A stretch of 64,000 nt of DNA from Orientallactaga sibirica (lineage: Eukaryota; Chordata; Mammalia; Rodentia; Dipodidae): NCBI GenBank assembly GCA_036365145.1, contig JAEOAD010000029.1, forward strand, positions 20,507,001-20,571,000. Direction: 5' to 3'. Of this stretch, positions 22,673 to 34,174 are shown in pieces. The position numbers and the translations under genes were made by a program. Under the pieces are notes generated by a model, which saw only the letters and a list, made by a program, of their open reading frames with translations, made no database searches and was not told where the DNA came from. Position 1 is the first letter of the stretch. Each line of letters starts with the position of its first letter.

Positions 22673-22914
22673 GGGCTGGAGAGATGGCTTGGTGGTTAAG
22701 GCGCCTGCCTGCCAAGCCTAAGAACTCCGGTCCCAACCTCCAAATCCTAAATTTAGCCAGTTACAAAGTGATGCAAGGGCTGAGTGCCGCACTTGCCCAC
22801 AAGGGGCAGGGCACGCATCTGGAGTTTGTTCCCAGTGGCCGAGAGGATGCTGGCGAGCTCATTCTCTCTTTCTTTTTCTAGCTCTCTCTCTCTCTCAAAT
22901 AAAATAAAAAATAA
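22673..22914 (+). mobile_element. tRNA-derived SINE, long type
   Basis: Head 'gggctggagagatggcttgg', the diagnostic 'gttacaaagtgatgcaaggg', and a (CT)n plus A-rich tail. A 14-base target-site duplication with one mismatch (attactgaatatga / attattgaatatga) lies at 22659-22672 and 22915-22928. Confidence 0.95.
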
Positions 22915-23086
22915 ATTATTGAATATGAATAATAATGATAAAATAAAGGGTTATTATTGAAATGAAAGATTCACCTATAACCCCTGCCCTTCATACACAC
23001 CATTTACTGAATAATCATAGGTGAACATTAATATATTAGATACTTTATGAATAAAATCATTCTATACTTCAAAAATATCAATTACA

Positions 23087-23230
23087 GGCCAGGCGTGGTG
23101 GTGCACGCCTTTAATCCCAGCACTCAGGAGGCAGAGGTAGGAGGATCACCATGAGTTCAAGGCCACCCTGAGACTACACAGTGAATTCCAGGTCAGCCTG
23201 AGCTAGAGTGAAGCCCTACCTTGAAAAACA
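23087..23230 (+). mobile_element. B1 SINE
   Basis: Near-consensus B1: 'ggccaggcgtggtggtgcac', 'gaattccaggtcagcctgag', 'ccctaccttgaaaaac'. The direct repeat 'caattaca' (23079-23086 and 23297-23304) encloses the B1 and the microsatellite that follows it. Confidence 0.95.
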
Positions 23231-23255
23231 AAAATCAAAACAATATATATATATG

Positions 23256-23296
<41 letters not shown>
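23231..23296. repeat. (TA)n-(CA)n microsatellite grown from a B1 tail
   Basis: Lies between the B1 body and its 3' target-site duplication, so it arose within the A-rich tail of the insertion. Confidence 0.9.
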
Positions 23297-23297
<1 letters not shown>

Positions 23298-23309
23298 AAT
23301 TACAATACA

Positions 23310-24075
23310 TTCCTTCTTAGTTTGAAATTCCTTTTGAGTAAAAGAGTTAAACATGGTCATTTCCTAGTGATAGAACAAGAAAAGATAGAACAAAGAATGA
23401 TAGAGAAGAGAGTGTTTTAATACTTTGATATTTTCTCATTGAGCTGAGTTCAAACTTTGAGAACTTTATGTCAAAGCAAAAATCCAGGAAGTATTTAACC
23501 AAGGGTCCTGTAAGAGGTGAGGGAGGATGGAACTAATGTCTGGATTTAACTACTGAAACAAAGGTAGGAGCAGAAATGAAGGAACCACAGATCAATTGTA
23601 GTTGGCAATTGGTCTTCCCCAATATAAGAGACTTCACAATTTCACATCTTAGAGCAAAGCACCCACTGAATTTAGAGACGCATAGAGACACAGGAGTGGG
23701 TTGCTAACTTCTTTCATGACTATAGTTCATAGAACTGTTTTCCAGATCCTTGAGAAAGTAATTGCTCAGTTTTAAAAATGGCTGTAGGCTTTCAATTACA
23801 TTTTTGTCTTACACTTGCAAGGTAATGATCTACAATCACAAGTTGAAAGTCAATAACTTAAAAAGTCATAAGGAGCCTAAAGTCAGAAGCATGTGTGAAG
23901 TTTAGCCAAGATGGAGAATTATTTACAGCATGAATAAAAGGATGACAACAACTTTCCTTTGGATAAACTGTGATACACTCTTACAACACAGCACATTAAG
24001 CAGCTAATGACATCAGTGTAACATATTCATGACTACTGTCAACAGAGTTGCTCCCAGACATCCTGTGGTTGCTTA
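23310..24075. other. Unclassified sequence, no gene seen
   Basis: No recognisable repeat, RNA or coding frame. Confidence 0.5.
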
Positions 24076-24079
24076 GAAC

Positions 24080-24975
24080 AAAATCCTTAAGGCTGTTGTT
24101 GACTTGTCTCACATGTCACTCACAAACCTTCAGCAAAGCCTGAGGCTTCCACTTAATATGTCCACAATTGGATTACTTCTCTTAACTCTGGAACACCACC
24201 CATCTGGCCCAGCTGACATCTGCAGCCTGACATTGTTACTGAGCTCTCTGCTTCTACAACTGGTACAGTGGAGTCAAAATACCCTTTGAAGAACTCCTGT
24301 CAGATCAGAAAGTCAGATTATGACAGTCTTCTTCACAGATTAGCCAATATGAGCTGGTCCACTACCTCTGTCCCCGTCTCTGCTACTTCCACTCAGATCC
24401 AACAACATTGGCTACTTTTTGAGTCCTTGAAGATACTCTGGTCTCAGTGCTTTCACACAGACTTTCTTCTTTTCTTTGAGTTGTTATTATTCAAGACATC
24501 ATTCTATACCTCCTTCAAGTTATGTATAAAATGACATTTTGTCATACCCTATCTTATCAACATACCCTAGCTTAAAGTACTTGCCCAGTCACTCTCTCTT
24601 GAGAAGGCTATGCCCACATAGGTATGTACTATAATATTTCTCTTACATATCTCTCTCCTTCTCCGCTAATGTACATGCTGCAATCTACATTCAAATATTT
24701 TCATAATAAACTTCCTCTCTGTTTGAATTAAAATGAATACTCATAATACCTGCAGTGGACTCCCAATCACTCTTATGATGTTATTTTATAATCTACCACA
24801 TTTATTTACCTAAATGAATGCTCATAATTTATTTTCTGTAATTCTCATCAGAACAAAAATTTCAGAAGAGCAACAATTTGTGTTGCTTATCTATGCCATT
24901 GCAAAAAACTCTATGTAACTTTGATGCCTCTCACTCAAGGTTTGTCAAATGGATGAGTGAATGAAAGGGAAAATT
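24080..24975 (+). mobile_element. LINE-2 (L2) remnant including 3' end
   Basis: The sequence follows the order of the L2 3' part as I know it: 'tctcactcacaaaccttcagc', a 'gcctgacattgttactgagc' block equivalent to the L2 'CTGCAATAGCCTCCTAACTGG' region, 'cagatcagaaagtcagatta', 'ctccttcaagttatgtataa', and the 3'UTR ending 'gtcaaatggatgagtgaatg'. It is heavily diverged, as expected of an element older than the placental radiation. The match is by pattern; an alignment was not run. Confidence 0.65.
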
Positions 24976-24979
24976 TATA

Positions 24980-25265
24980 TTATTATAAAAGTGAAATCTT
25001 ATCTTATTGATCTACTTGTGCTTGAATATGTTCTCTTAAGTCATAAAAATCTGCAGGCATTATTGATATATAACAAAAGCTTTAAACCTTAAATGTATAC
25101 ATTATGAAAGTTATTAAAATTAACAAATTTACATCTTAAAATTAGGCATAATGAATCCACATGTGTGATTGTTCATATTCCAATTTTTACTATGAGAAAT
25201 AGGTAACAGAACATAGTGCAGGGCAAGTTAAAAAATAAACTAAAATTAAAAGAATTAATTAAAAA
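24980..25265. other. Unclassified AT-rich sequence
   Basis: Very AT-rich, ends in a short poly(A) run next to the L1. Nothing recognised. Confidence 0.5.
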
Positions 25266-25278
25266 AAAAACACAAACA

Positions 25279-25905
25279 GAGGGTGTGCTCAGCAAGTGTA
25301 GAGTGAGTAGGCCAGAATCCTGATCCATGGTTCTAGTAGGTACCGCAGCAGCTGGCTTGGGGCTGCTTGGACCCTGTGAGCTTGCTATGGAAACAGGCCC
25401 CTTGCTCCACCTTCCTTATCAAAGTGCCCCTGGGTCTGCATTTCCAGATACTCTCCACTGGAGGGTGCACGAGGTGGGTATGGAGTGAGTAGGCCAGATT
25501 CCTGTTCCCTGGGGCTTCAGCCAATTTTCTGGTCCCTGGAGGTCCCCCTGCACCTGGCTTGGGGATGCTTGGTACCTGTGTGGGGGCTGTGGAGACAGAG
25601 CTTTTGCTCTGGTATCCTGCCAGGATCCTGGATAATGACATCCCTATTCCCCTGAGTCAGAGGGTGCACAAGAGGCCATTGTAGGAGCAGGCATCTTGCC
25701 TCTGGCTCCTCAGCTTCCTCGCACTTAGTTCCTCAACCCGTGATTCCTCTGTGTGGAATAGTACATGCAAGTGTAATGAGTAGGCCAGAACTACCAGTTT
25801 CTCAAGTGCCTTTGATGTAGCTATAATCTCCATAATCTTCACATCTGTAAACCAGTATACCAATTCAGTTCACATTAAAAACAGAACAACCTCTGAAGAT
25901 CCTAC
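25279..25905 (+). promoter_or_regulatory. L1 5'UTR with tandem promoter-like monomers
   Basis: Units begin with 'gagggtg' at about 25279, 25461 and 25661. Units 1 and 2 share 'gtgagtaggccaga', 'ctggcttgggg', 'tgcttgg' and 'cctgtg' in the same order; unit 3 starts alike (gagggtgcacaagaggcc) and then diverges, with another 'gagtaggccagaact' later. Spacing of 180-200 bases recalls the monomers that drive mouse L1 transcription. Promoter function is inferred from position. The segment is GC-richer than its surroundings. Confidence 0.7.
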
Positions 25906-25963
25906 AAGAAAAAAAAAAAAAAAAAACTTGTTTCTTCTTCAATAAAATAAACTGTCTTTCCAA

Positions 25964-27060
25964 TATGGGTAGACCACAATGCAAAACAGCCAATGAAAGA
26001 CAGAAAACTGAGAGAACTCCACTGAAGATGCCTATTCTGAGTAGACATCTCCAATGAAATCATAGAGAAATCAACAGAAATTCAATCCCAAAAATGAAAA
26101 CACAACAACCAATAAGACACTGTTCAAAAGAATGGCTGAACTGGAAGCAAACCATCAAAAAACCAACAATTTAACAATGAAATTGAACAGAATCATCTCT
26201 TAGAGCATTAACCTTTTGACAGTAGGCTTAACTTGATTAAAGAAAATGTTAGAACCCTCAAAAGAGATATGAATGAATTGAAGGTGAGTCAATAAATGGA
26301 ATATCTCAATAATGATTGGTTAAGCTTAATGAAGACTTGATCAAATGTAAGAATGAATTTCAGGAGGCATCAAGAAAACCAGAACTTGAATTGAAATCAT
26401 ACCTCAAAAAAGTGATAGACAATGCAAAATAATGCAACAGGAAACAAAAATCAAATAGAGTTTATAAAAACCTCTCTAGAACCCCTAAGTAAGAAATTTT
26501 GTTCATGTGGAAGGCAGAACCTCTGACCTGGAAGACAAGATAGAAGAAATTGACAAAAACATTGGTAAGTTCAAAAAATCAAGTGAACAGAATATTAGGG
26601 AAATGTGGGATAACCTAAAAAGACCACACATCTGGATCATGGGTATACCAGGAGAGAAAATCCAGGCCAGAGGCATAGAGAACATATTCAAGAAAAATAT
26701 TGAAGAAAGTTTCCCAATCTCTCAAAAGAGAGGCCTGTCCAGATACAAGAAGCCCACAGAACACCAAACAAACAGGACCAAAGAAGAAACTCTCCAAGGA
26801 ACATCCCAGTTAAAACTCTTAACAATGAAAATAAAGAAAAGTGCTAAAAGAATCAAGAGAGACACAACTCACTACATACAAAGGCAAGCCCATCATAATT
26901 ACCTCACATTTCTCAATGGAAACCCTGAAAGCCAGAAGGGCCTGGAATGGAACACTTCAAAGTGTAAAAAGCTATGGCTTCCAACCCAAGCTCTTCTACC
27001 TAGCAAAGAAATCCCTCATAATAGATGGTGAAAGGAAAATTTTCCATGAAAAGAGTTGAC
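25964..27060 (+). pseudogene. L1 ORF1 pseudogene (RNA-binding chaperone)
   Basis: A likely start at 25964 (MGRPQCKTA) follows the poly(A)-rich end of the 5'UTR. The only long open part is 26507-27031 (174 codons), which holds the end of the coiled-coil and the RNA-recognition-like domain (LKRPHIWIMGIPG, GIENIFKKNIEESFP). In an active L1 the trimeric protein coats L1 RNA in the cytoplasm. Early stops break the N-terminal coiled-coil and the C-terminal domain is frameshifted. Confidence 0.85.
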
Positions 27061-28812
27061 TTGATGATTATATGAACACAAATACAAAGCTACAAGTGAC
27101 TATTTCAGGGAATACTCCACACAGAAGAGTCAAACAAGCAATCTCAAGAGCCAACAAGAAGATCACAATAACCAAAGTAGATCAGGCCCATAAAAGTACA
27201 AAACACAAGGAAGCACCAAACCCCACAAACACCTCATCATGGCAGGGATTAATTTGAACCTCACAGTAATAAGCTTAAATAGTAATAGTCTTAACTCACC
27301 CATCAAAAGACAAAAGCTATAAGGATGGATCAAAAAAAAAAAAAAAAAGAAAATAGAGCCTTCTATCTGCTGTCTTCAAGGAACCCACCTCACCTCTAAA
27401 GATAGACACTTCCTCAGGGTGAAAGGATTGGAAATGATATTCCATGGAAATGAAAATTAAAAAAAAAAGAAAGTATTGCTATATTAATATCTGATGAAAT
27501 AGACTTCAAACCAAAAGTAATCAAAAAGAACAAAGAAGGCCCTTTCTTACTCCTCAAGGGAGTAATCCAACATGAGAACACCACAATCATAAATCTATTT
27601 GCACCAAACACAGGTGCACCATAGTTTATAAAGCAAAACCAACTTGACAACAAAACAGAAATAAACACCAACACCATCATAGTCAGACTTCAAAACTCCA
27701 CTATCATCAATAGACAGATCATCCAAGCAGAAAAACAATAGGGAAATAATATAGCTCAACAACACCATAGATCAGCTAGATCTAATGGACATTTATAGAA
27801 TTTTCAACCCCAACTCTACAGAATACACATTCTTCTCAGCAGCCCATGGAACCTTCTCCAAAATTGACCATATAGTAGGCCATAAGGCATACCTCCATAA
27901 ATTCAGGAAAATTGAAGTAACTTCCCACATCATATCAGATCACAATGCTTTAAAGCTAGAAATCAACAAAAGGCACATCAAGAACTCCACCAGCTACTGG
28001 AGACTAAACAACACACTTTTAAACAATGAATGCATTATGGAAGAAATCAAAAAAGAAATTATAAAACCTGGAATTAAATGGTAATGAAAACAAAATCTAC
28101 CAAAACTTATGTAACAAAATTAAGGCAGTCCTAAGTGGAAAATTTTTAGTGCTAAATGCCTTCATAATAAAGACTGAGAGATCCCAAATTAATACCCTAA
28201 CTGTCCACCTAAAGACACCAGACAAACAAGAAGAATATAACCCTAAAATCTCCAGTTGGAAAGAAATATCAAGATAAGATCAGACATTAATCAATTGGAA
28301 ACTAAGAAAATGTTTAAAAAATCATTGAAATAAAAAAAATCATTGAAATGAAGAACTGGTTCTATGAAAAAATAAACAAGATTGATAAACCCCTGGCCAG
28401 TTGATCAGCAAAAAATAGAAGTTTCAAATTAACAAAATCAGAAATGAAGAAGGAGAGGTTTCAGCAGGCATCAATGAAATTGGAAGAATCATCAGGGCAT
28501 ACTTCCAAAATCTCTATTCCACAAAATTGGATAATCTGGAAGAAATGGATGAACTCCTAGACATGTAACACATACCAAAACTAAACTCAGAGCAGATTAA
28601 TCTCTTAAACAAATCTATCACATCCATGGGGATTGGAAAGGTAATTAAAAATCTCTCCCAAAAGAAAAGTCTAGGACCAGATGGCTTCTCAGCTTCATTC
28701 TATCAAACTTTCATTGAAAAACTAAAAACAAATTTTCTCAAACTGTTTCACATAATCAGAGACCAGGTAATCTTCCCCAACTCATTTTATGAAACTAGCA
28801 TCACCCTAATAA

Positions 28813-28902
<90 letters not shown>

Positions 28903-29320
28903 TGAATTCAACAACACATCAAAAGAATTATTCACCTTGTTCTAGTAGTCTTCATCTCAGGGACACAGGGATGGTTCAGCATATGGAAATTGGAATGTAA
29001 TATACCACGTAAATGACTTTAACTATAAGAACCACATGATCATCTCAATTGATGCAGATAAGGCCTTTGACAAAATACAACAATACTTCATGATCAAAAT
29101 GAAGAAGAGAATAGGATTGGAGGGTTTATATCTCTACACAATAAAGTCTATATTTAAAGCACTCAAAGCCAAAATAATACTTAATGGGGAAAGACTCAAG
29201 GAGTTCCCACTGAGATCAGGAAAAAGACAGAGGTGTCCACTCTCACCACTGTTCTTCAACATAGTACTAGAAGTGGTAACCCAAGCAATAAGAGAGGAGA
29301 TAGAAATAAAAGGGATTCAG

Positions 29321-29460
29321 CAGGGCATGGTGGCACATGCCTTTAATCCCAGCACTCGGGAGGTAGAGGTAGGAGGATCTCCGTGAGTTCAAGGCCACCC
29401 TAAGACTACATAGTTAATTCCAGGTCAGCCTGGACCAGAGTGAAACCCTATCTCCAAAAA

Positions 29461-29494
<34 letters not shown>

Positions 29495-29534
29495 AAGAAA
29501 GAAAGAAAGAAAAGAAAAAAGAAGAAATAAAAAA
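29321..29534 (+). mobile_element. B1 SINE inserted in L1 reverse transcriptase
   Basis: Complete B1 with a long poly(A) and (GAAA)n tail. Target-site duplication 'ataaaagggattca' / 'ataaaagtgattca' at 29306-29319 and 29535-29548. It interrupts ORF2 just upstream of the FADD box. Confidence 0.95.
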
Positions 29535-30665
29535 ATAAAAGTGATTCAAATTGGAAAGGAAGAAGCCATAAGCCCTATTTGCAGATGACATGATCATATA
29601 CATAAGTGAACTGAAAGTCTTCATCTCAAAACTTTCTAAAGTTATTAATTCCTTCAGTGTAGTGGTGGGATACAAAATTAATCCACAAAAATTAATAGCC
29701 TTTCTATATGCAAAAGACAAATATACAGAGAAAGAAATTAGTGAAGCTATCCTGCTTTCAATAGCAAGAAAAACATTAAATACCTTGGAGTAACACTAGT
29801 CAAGGATGTGAAAGACCTATATAACAAAAACATTTTAAAAAACTCAAGAAAGGAATTGAAGAGGACATGAGCAGATGGAAAGACCTTCCATGCTCCTGGA
29901 TAGGTAGAATTAATATTGTGAAAATGGCAATTCTACCAAAAGCAACATAGTGATATAATGCAATACATCATCATTCTTCACAGCATCATTCTTAACAGAA
30001 ATTGAAAAAATGTTGTCAAAATTCATATGGAATGGTAGCAGGCCTCGGATATCCAAACATATCAACAACAACAACAAAAACCACCTCTGGAGGTATCACC
30101 ATACCTGCTCTAAAGCTATATTACAAAGCCATAGTAACAAAAACATCATGGCACTGGCATAATAACAGAATCATAGACCAAGGAAGCAGAATTGAAGGCC
30201 CAGAACTTAGGTCAAGTAACTACAGCTACTTGCTCTTTGACAAAGGAGCTGATATGATAGACTGGCACAAACATAGCTTCTTCAACAAATGGTGTTGGAC
30301 AAATTGGATGACCATATGTAGGAAAATGATATTATACCTACTCATACACAAAAATCAAGTCCAAATGGATTCAGGACTTCAATATCAGACCTGAAACTCT
30401 TCTCTTACTGGAAGAACAAATAGGAGGCACTCTCCATGATATAGGAGTGGGGAAAGACTTCCCAAACAAAACCCCAGTATCCCAGGAAATTAAACAATTA
30501 CTCAACAAATGGGATATCATGAAGCTAAAAAGCTTTGGCACAGAGTAACATACTATAAGCAGAGCCAATAGATTACCCACTGAATGGAAGAAAATCTTTG
30601 CCAGCTATACCACTGATAGAAGCTGAATATCTGGAATCTATAAAAAGCTCAAAACACTAAACAAT

Positions 30666-30722
30666 AAAAAATCCAACAACCCCAAAAAATCCAACAACCC
30701 CAAAAAATCCAACAACTCCAAA
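30666..30722 (+). repeat. Three tandem 20-base units in L1 ORF2
   Basis: Unit 'aaaatccaacaaccccaaa' repeated almost perfectly three times in the decayed ORF2, probably by replication slippage. Confidence 0.9.
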
Positions 30723-30793
30723 AGTGGGGCCAAGAACTGAATAGGGAATTCTCAGAGGAAGAATTACAAATGGCTAACATGGACTTAAGAAAA

Positions 30794-31533
30794 TCTCATC
30801 ATCCCTTACCAATAGCTTTCTGATTGACTAGGAGATCTGCTCTGTGTAAAGGAACCCATATCTAGAATTAGGAACCTGATCAGAGTCCTATGAAGACAAA
30901 GATGTTCTCCAGTTTCAAGTTCTCACTAGTCTTTGGCTAAAATAGCAGTTACATACATCAAATTCTCCCTAACTTAACAATGCTTATACCATTTCAACTA
31001 TACTGACTTCCCTCTCCATTAAAGAATCTGCTTTTCTTTTTCAGAAGGTAGTGAGACTGGAGGAGATAAACTACCCCTCACACTTTAGCCAAACCACAGC
31101 TGTATTCACAGAGAAATGGGGAGATGAGCAAGAGTACTGCTTCCATGCTGTTCCTGATAATAACTGTGGTGTTGGAGACAGACTCTGAGGATACTCAACA
31201 CCTACCAAAGTAGAGATCCAAAGGCTTCTAATAGTTCATCACTGAAGTAGACTTAAAACTCATCCACCATGGCTCAGGGAATTTTGTGGAAGGGTGTGTA
31301 GAAAGTTTGGAAGAGCCACAGGTTGAGACTTCATGCCCAGAGGCATTCCCTTCCCCCCAAAATAGCTGATTACTGCTCCCACTACACATAAACTACAACT
31401 CCATGGGGAATACTTGCAATCCTACTGAGGAGCATCCCCAACAGACAAGGAAGGGACAAGGAAGAAGAGGATACCAACACATGATGTTTCCATATGAAAC
31501 ATCTTGTTAATAATAATAATAAATATCAAAAAT
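30794..31533 (+). mobile_element. L1 3'UTR (part of the 25279-31533 element)
   Basis: After 'gacttaagaaaa' the sequence turns into non-coding L1 3'UTR ('tgactaggagatctgctctg', 'ccattaaagaatctgctttt', 'ccatatgaaacatcttgtta') ending in (TAA)n and A-rich sequence. It differs from the L1 3'UTR type at 9155-10190, so at least two L1 lineages were active. Confidence 0.75.
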
Positions 31534-31569
31534 ACACAAACACAAAATAATAGGCATTACCTTTGAATA

Positions 31570-31689
31570 CCCAAAAGCTCCCAGATGGCTTAAGATTTCC
31601 CTCAAGGATAGACAGGAAACCAAGAATCCAGGCCTATTGGCATCTGCTCAGAAGAAAGCTGCTGGCAAAAAAGATGTCCCTGTAAGTAT
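31570..31689 (+). pseudogene. RPL7A: RPL7A processed pseudogene, first part
   Basis: Bases 31608-31682 ('gaaaccaag ... gctcagaagaaagctgctgg ... gatgtccct') match the ribosomal protein L7a (eL8) coding region around ETKQEKK…EKKAAGKGDVP, with a small deletion; weaker similarity extends back to about 31570. The parent protein is a large-subunit ribosomal protein. The copy has no introns and the N-terminal half is absent. It stops where unrelated sequence begins; the gene resumes at about 33426. Confidence 0.65.
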
Positions 31690-32200
31690 CTACTGGTCCT
31701 TTTGAGTCCAGAAGCAATGGCCAAATGTCTGATTGTTTCAGTCACTAAAAGGCTGACTGTGGAACTTTTCAATAAAGATGGAGAGCCTCTTGGACTACAC
31801 TAGGAATATGTAAACTGCCTCCAACAAACAGAAAACATCTCACCACAAACAGAAAATTAAATTTCTAGTGATAGGCATGGACATTAAGGAAAGAGGTTTT
31901 CCCAAGTTGTGGGACAATTAGAAGAAACAGGTAGTCAGGGACAATACAAGGAGTACAGCTTGGACATGGAGTTAAGCAATGCAGAGGAAATCATGACATC
32001 ATGACTCTGTTTCCCTACTGACACTCTCCAAGGAGGCAAGTCAACAAACCTTGTTGCCATTACATTCTCATGACCAAATGCAGCTGATTTGAGTTTTTAT
32101 TTTAAAATACTTCTGTAGAACTCTGGCAAATCAACTCCAAAAGGTCAAAAACTATGCAGTGAAGTTTCCAGCAGCAATGACCTAGTTTTATGGTATCAAT
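31690..32200. other. Unclassified DNA inside the split RPL7A pseudogene
   Basis: No family recognised. Together with repeat R, LTR-like sequence and a B1 it makes up the roughly 1.7 kb separating the two RPL7A parts. Confidence 0.5.
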
Positions 32201-32205
32201 TTTCT

Positions 32206-32264
32206 GTTGTAGTTGCCTTCTTACTGCTCTGACAAAGCACCCAACCAAAAGCAGTTGGTTAGAG

Positions 32265-32303
<39 letters not shown>

Positions 32304-32565
32304 TCTTACAGTCTCAAGGGGAAACTTCATGATAGCAGAGAAAATCATGGCATGAGCACAGGCTGAACATCACTTCTGCCACAGCTGGTGAAAAACAGTA
32401 GCAGGAAAGCAAGCCAAACTCTGGCAATGGGGAGCTGGCTATAATATCCCTAAGCCTTCCCTCCTAAACAAACCTCCACTAAGTTTCCATCTCCCAAATG
32501 GCAAGCTGAGGACTAAGCATTCAGAACACATGAGTTTATGCAGGACATATGATTCAGATCACCAC
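32206..32565 (+). repeat. Repeat R, copy 1, with internal poly(T) expansion
   Basis: Shares with 49331-49678 the landmarks 'agtctcaaggggaaacttca' / 'gactcaaggggaagctccat', 'atggcatgagca', 'actggctataa'-type and the 3' end 'gattcagatcaccacag'. A run of about 33 T (32270-32302) replaces the usual 'gtggggtttattttgg' region. Confidence 0.7.
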
Positions 32566-32599
32566 AGTCCCATGGCTGGTGAAGAGAGAACCAATCAGG

Positions 32600-32830
32600 G
32601 TTGTGGGACAACTGAAGTACCCAAAAAAGACAAGTTAATAAAAGGGAGGAGAGATCCCCCGGGGTCTCTGTGAAAACATTAAGCTTGAGCCTAGTAGGTG
32701 GACTCCCAGCTCTGGGACTCCTCCCATACGAACAGGAACTTTCTTTTTCCTATTGCATAACATTTCCTTTGCTCTATTAATTATTCTGTCCTTTAATTAT
32801 TTATTGGGCTGAACAAAAATAGCCCCATTG
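32600..32830 (+). mobile_element. LTR-like fragment, weak
   Basis: Begins 'tgtgggacaactgaagtacc', contains 'ttaataaaagggaggagaga' and a pyrimidine-rich end ('ctttctttttcctattgcat'). A partly similar 'ttgtgggacaattagaag' occurs near 31908. The layout hints at an LTR but nothing proves it. Confidence 0.3.
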
Positions 32831-33071
32831 TTTTCTAGCTGCTATAAGAGTATCCTTTGTGGTATCACAAACTACATAAGGGCTAGTGAATATTGACTGC
32901 ATCTTATGCATATAATTATAACAGAGATGATTGTAGGATGGTACATGTACAGTAAACATTATGTAACCTAGAGAAGTCAGCCATAAGAAGGTATACTACA
33001 TCTGGGAACCTCTCTCTTCCTTTCTGTAACTAAAAAACCTATGGACCTAGATCAGTAATTTAAGAACCCTG

Positions 33072-33220
33072 GTGGCACACACCTATAAACACAGCAGTAG
33101 GGAGGCACAGGTAGGAGGATCACCGTGAGTTCAAGGCCACCCTGAGACTACATAGTGAATTCCAGGTCAGCCTGAGCTACAGTGAGACCCTACCTTGCAA
33201 AACCAAACAAACAAACAAAA
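33072..33220 (+). mobile_element. B1 SINE, 5' end shortened
   Basis: From 'gtggcacacacctataaaca' to an (AAAC)n tail, flanked by 'aaccctg' (33065-33071 and 33221-33227). Confidence 0.9.
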
Positions 33221-33425
33221 AACCCTGAACCTGGAAACCAAGCAAATGGCAGTTGAGCCATGTCCTTGCTCAAGCCCACTCCTCCCTTTTTAGCACACAC
33301 TTTCATTTTTACTTTATATTTTCCCTTTACTTCAATATTTCTATACTTTCTCTACTGCTTTTTGGTATCTCACTCAATTCTTTGTCCAAGACCAAAACTC
33401 GACTTAGCATCTTTGAAGACAACTG

Positions 33426-33848
33426 AGACTCTCCCACCCTAGTAACACTTAGACAGGGGTCAATACCATCACCAGCTTAGTGGAGAAGACTCATCTGGAG
33501 GTGACAGCACATGAGATGGATCCCATTGAGCTCCCTGTAATGTCAAATGTCCTGGGACAAGATGGGGATCTCCTGCATCAACAAGCAGAAGGCAGGGCCA
33601 GCAGGACAGGTATCCAGGAAGATATAGACAACCTTGGACTTCACACACGTGTCCTGGGAAGACAAAGGTGCTCTGACCAATGAAAACTGCTGTTAGTGAG
33701 GAGGCCACATCCTGACCCAGTATCTGTAACTTGCATTGCTCTGCCTTGCTGAAAAATGAAATGGCTACAAAATGTTCCAGTGATCTGGGTTAAATGTACA
33801 CTGCTTTCTATATGTAAAAATAATAAAAATTATTCTTCAAAAAATTAG
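33426..33848 (+). pseudogene. RPL7A: RPL7A processed pseudogene, second part with 3'UTR and poly(A) end
   Basis: The sequence tracks the RPL7A mRNA from just after the point where the first part stops: 'caggggtcaataccatcacc' (…AGVNTVT), 'gatcccattgagct' (DPIEL), 'gacaaaggtgctctgaccaa' (DKGALAK), then a deletion, then the C-terminus ending 'gatctgggttaaatgtacac', whose stop and short 3'UTR ('tgtaaaaataataaaa') match the parent gene. Frameshifts and stops rule out coding. Lack of introns, presence of the natural 3' end and an A-rich tail show it is an L1-made retrocopy. Confidence 0.85.
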
Positions 33849-33852
33849 AACC

Positions 33853-34126
33853 TGGGCTGGAGAGATGGCTTAGCAGTTAAGTCCCCTGCCTGCTAAGCCT
33901 AAGAACCCGGTTCCAATCACCAGAGGTTCCAATCTCCAGGTCCCACATTTAGCCAGTTGCAAAGTGATGCAAGGGTGCAATGCCATACTTGACCACAAGG
34001 GGGCGCATGCATCTGGATTTCGTTCACAGCAGCTGAAAGACTGCTGGTGCGTCCATTCCCTATCTGTCTCCCTCTCCCTCTCTCTCTGTCTCTCTCTGTG
34101 TGTCTCTCCAAAAAAAAAAAAAATTA
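33853..34126 (+). mobile_element. tRNA-derived SINE, long type
   Basis: Head 'gggctggagagatggcttag', duplicated 'ggttccaat' segment, 'gcaaagtgatgcaagggtgc' and CT-rich tail. Target-site duplication 'aaaaaattagaacc' (33839-33852 and 34127-34140): it landed at the A-rich end of the RPL7A pseudogene. Confidence 0.95.
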
Positions 34127-34174
34127 AAAAAATTAGAACCATCTTTTGACTATTTTTTAGTCTCTATTTGTTCT

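Noticed and set aside
29448..29720. Minus-strand Phe-rich frame
   Set aside because: Translation of the B1 poly(A) tail in reverse.
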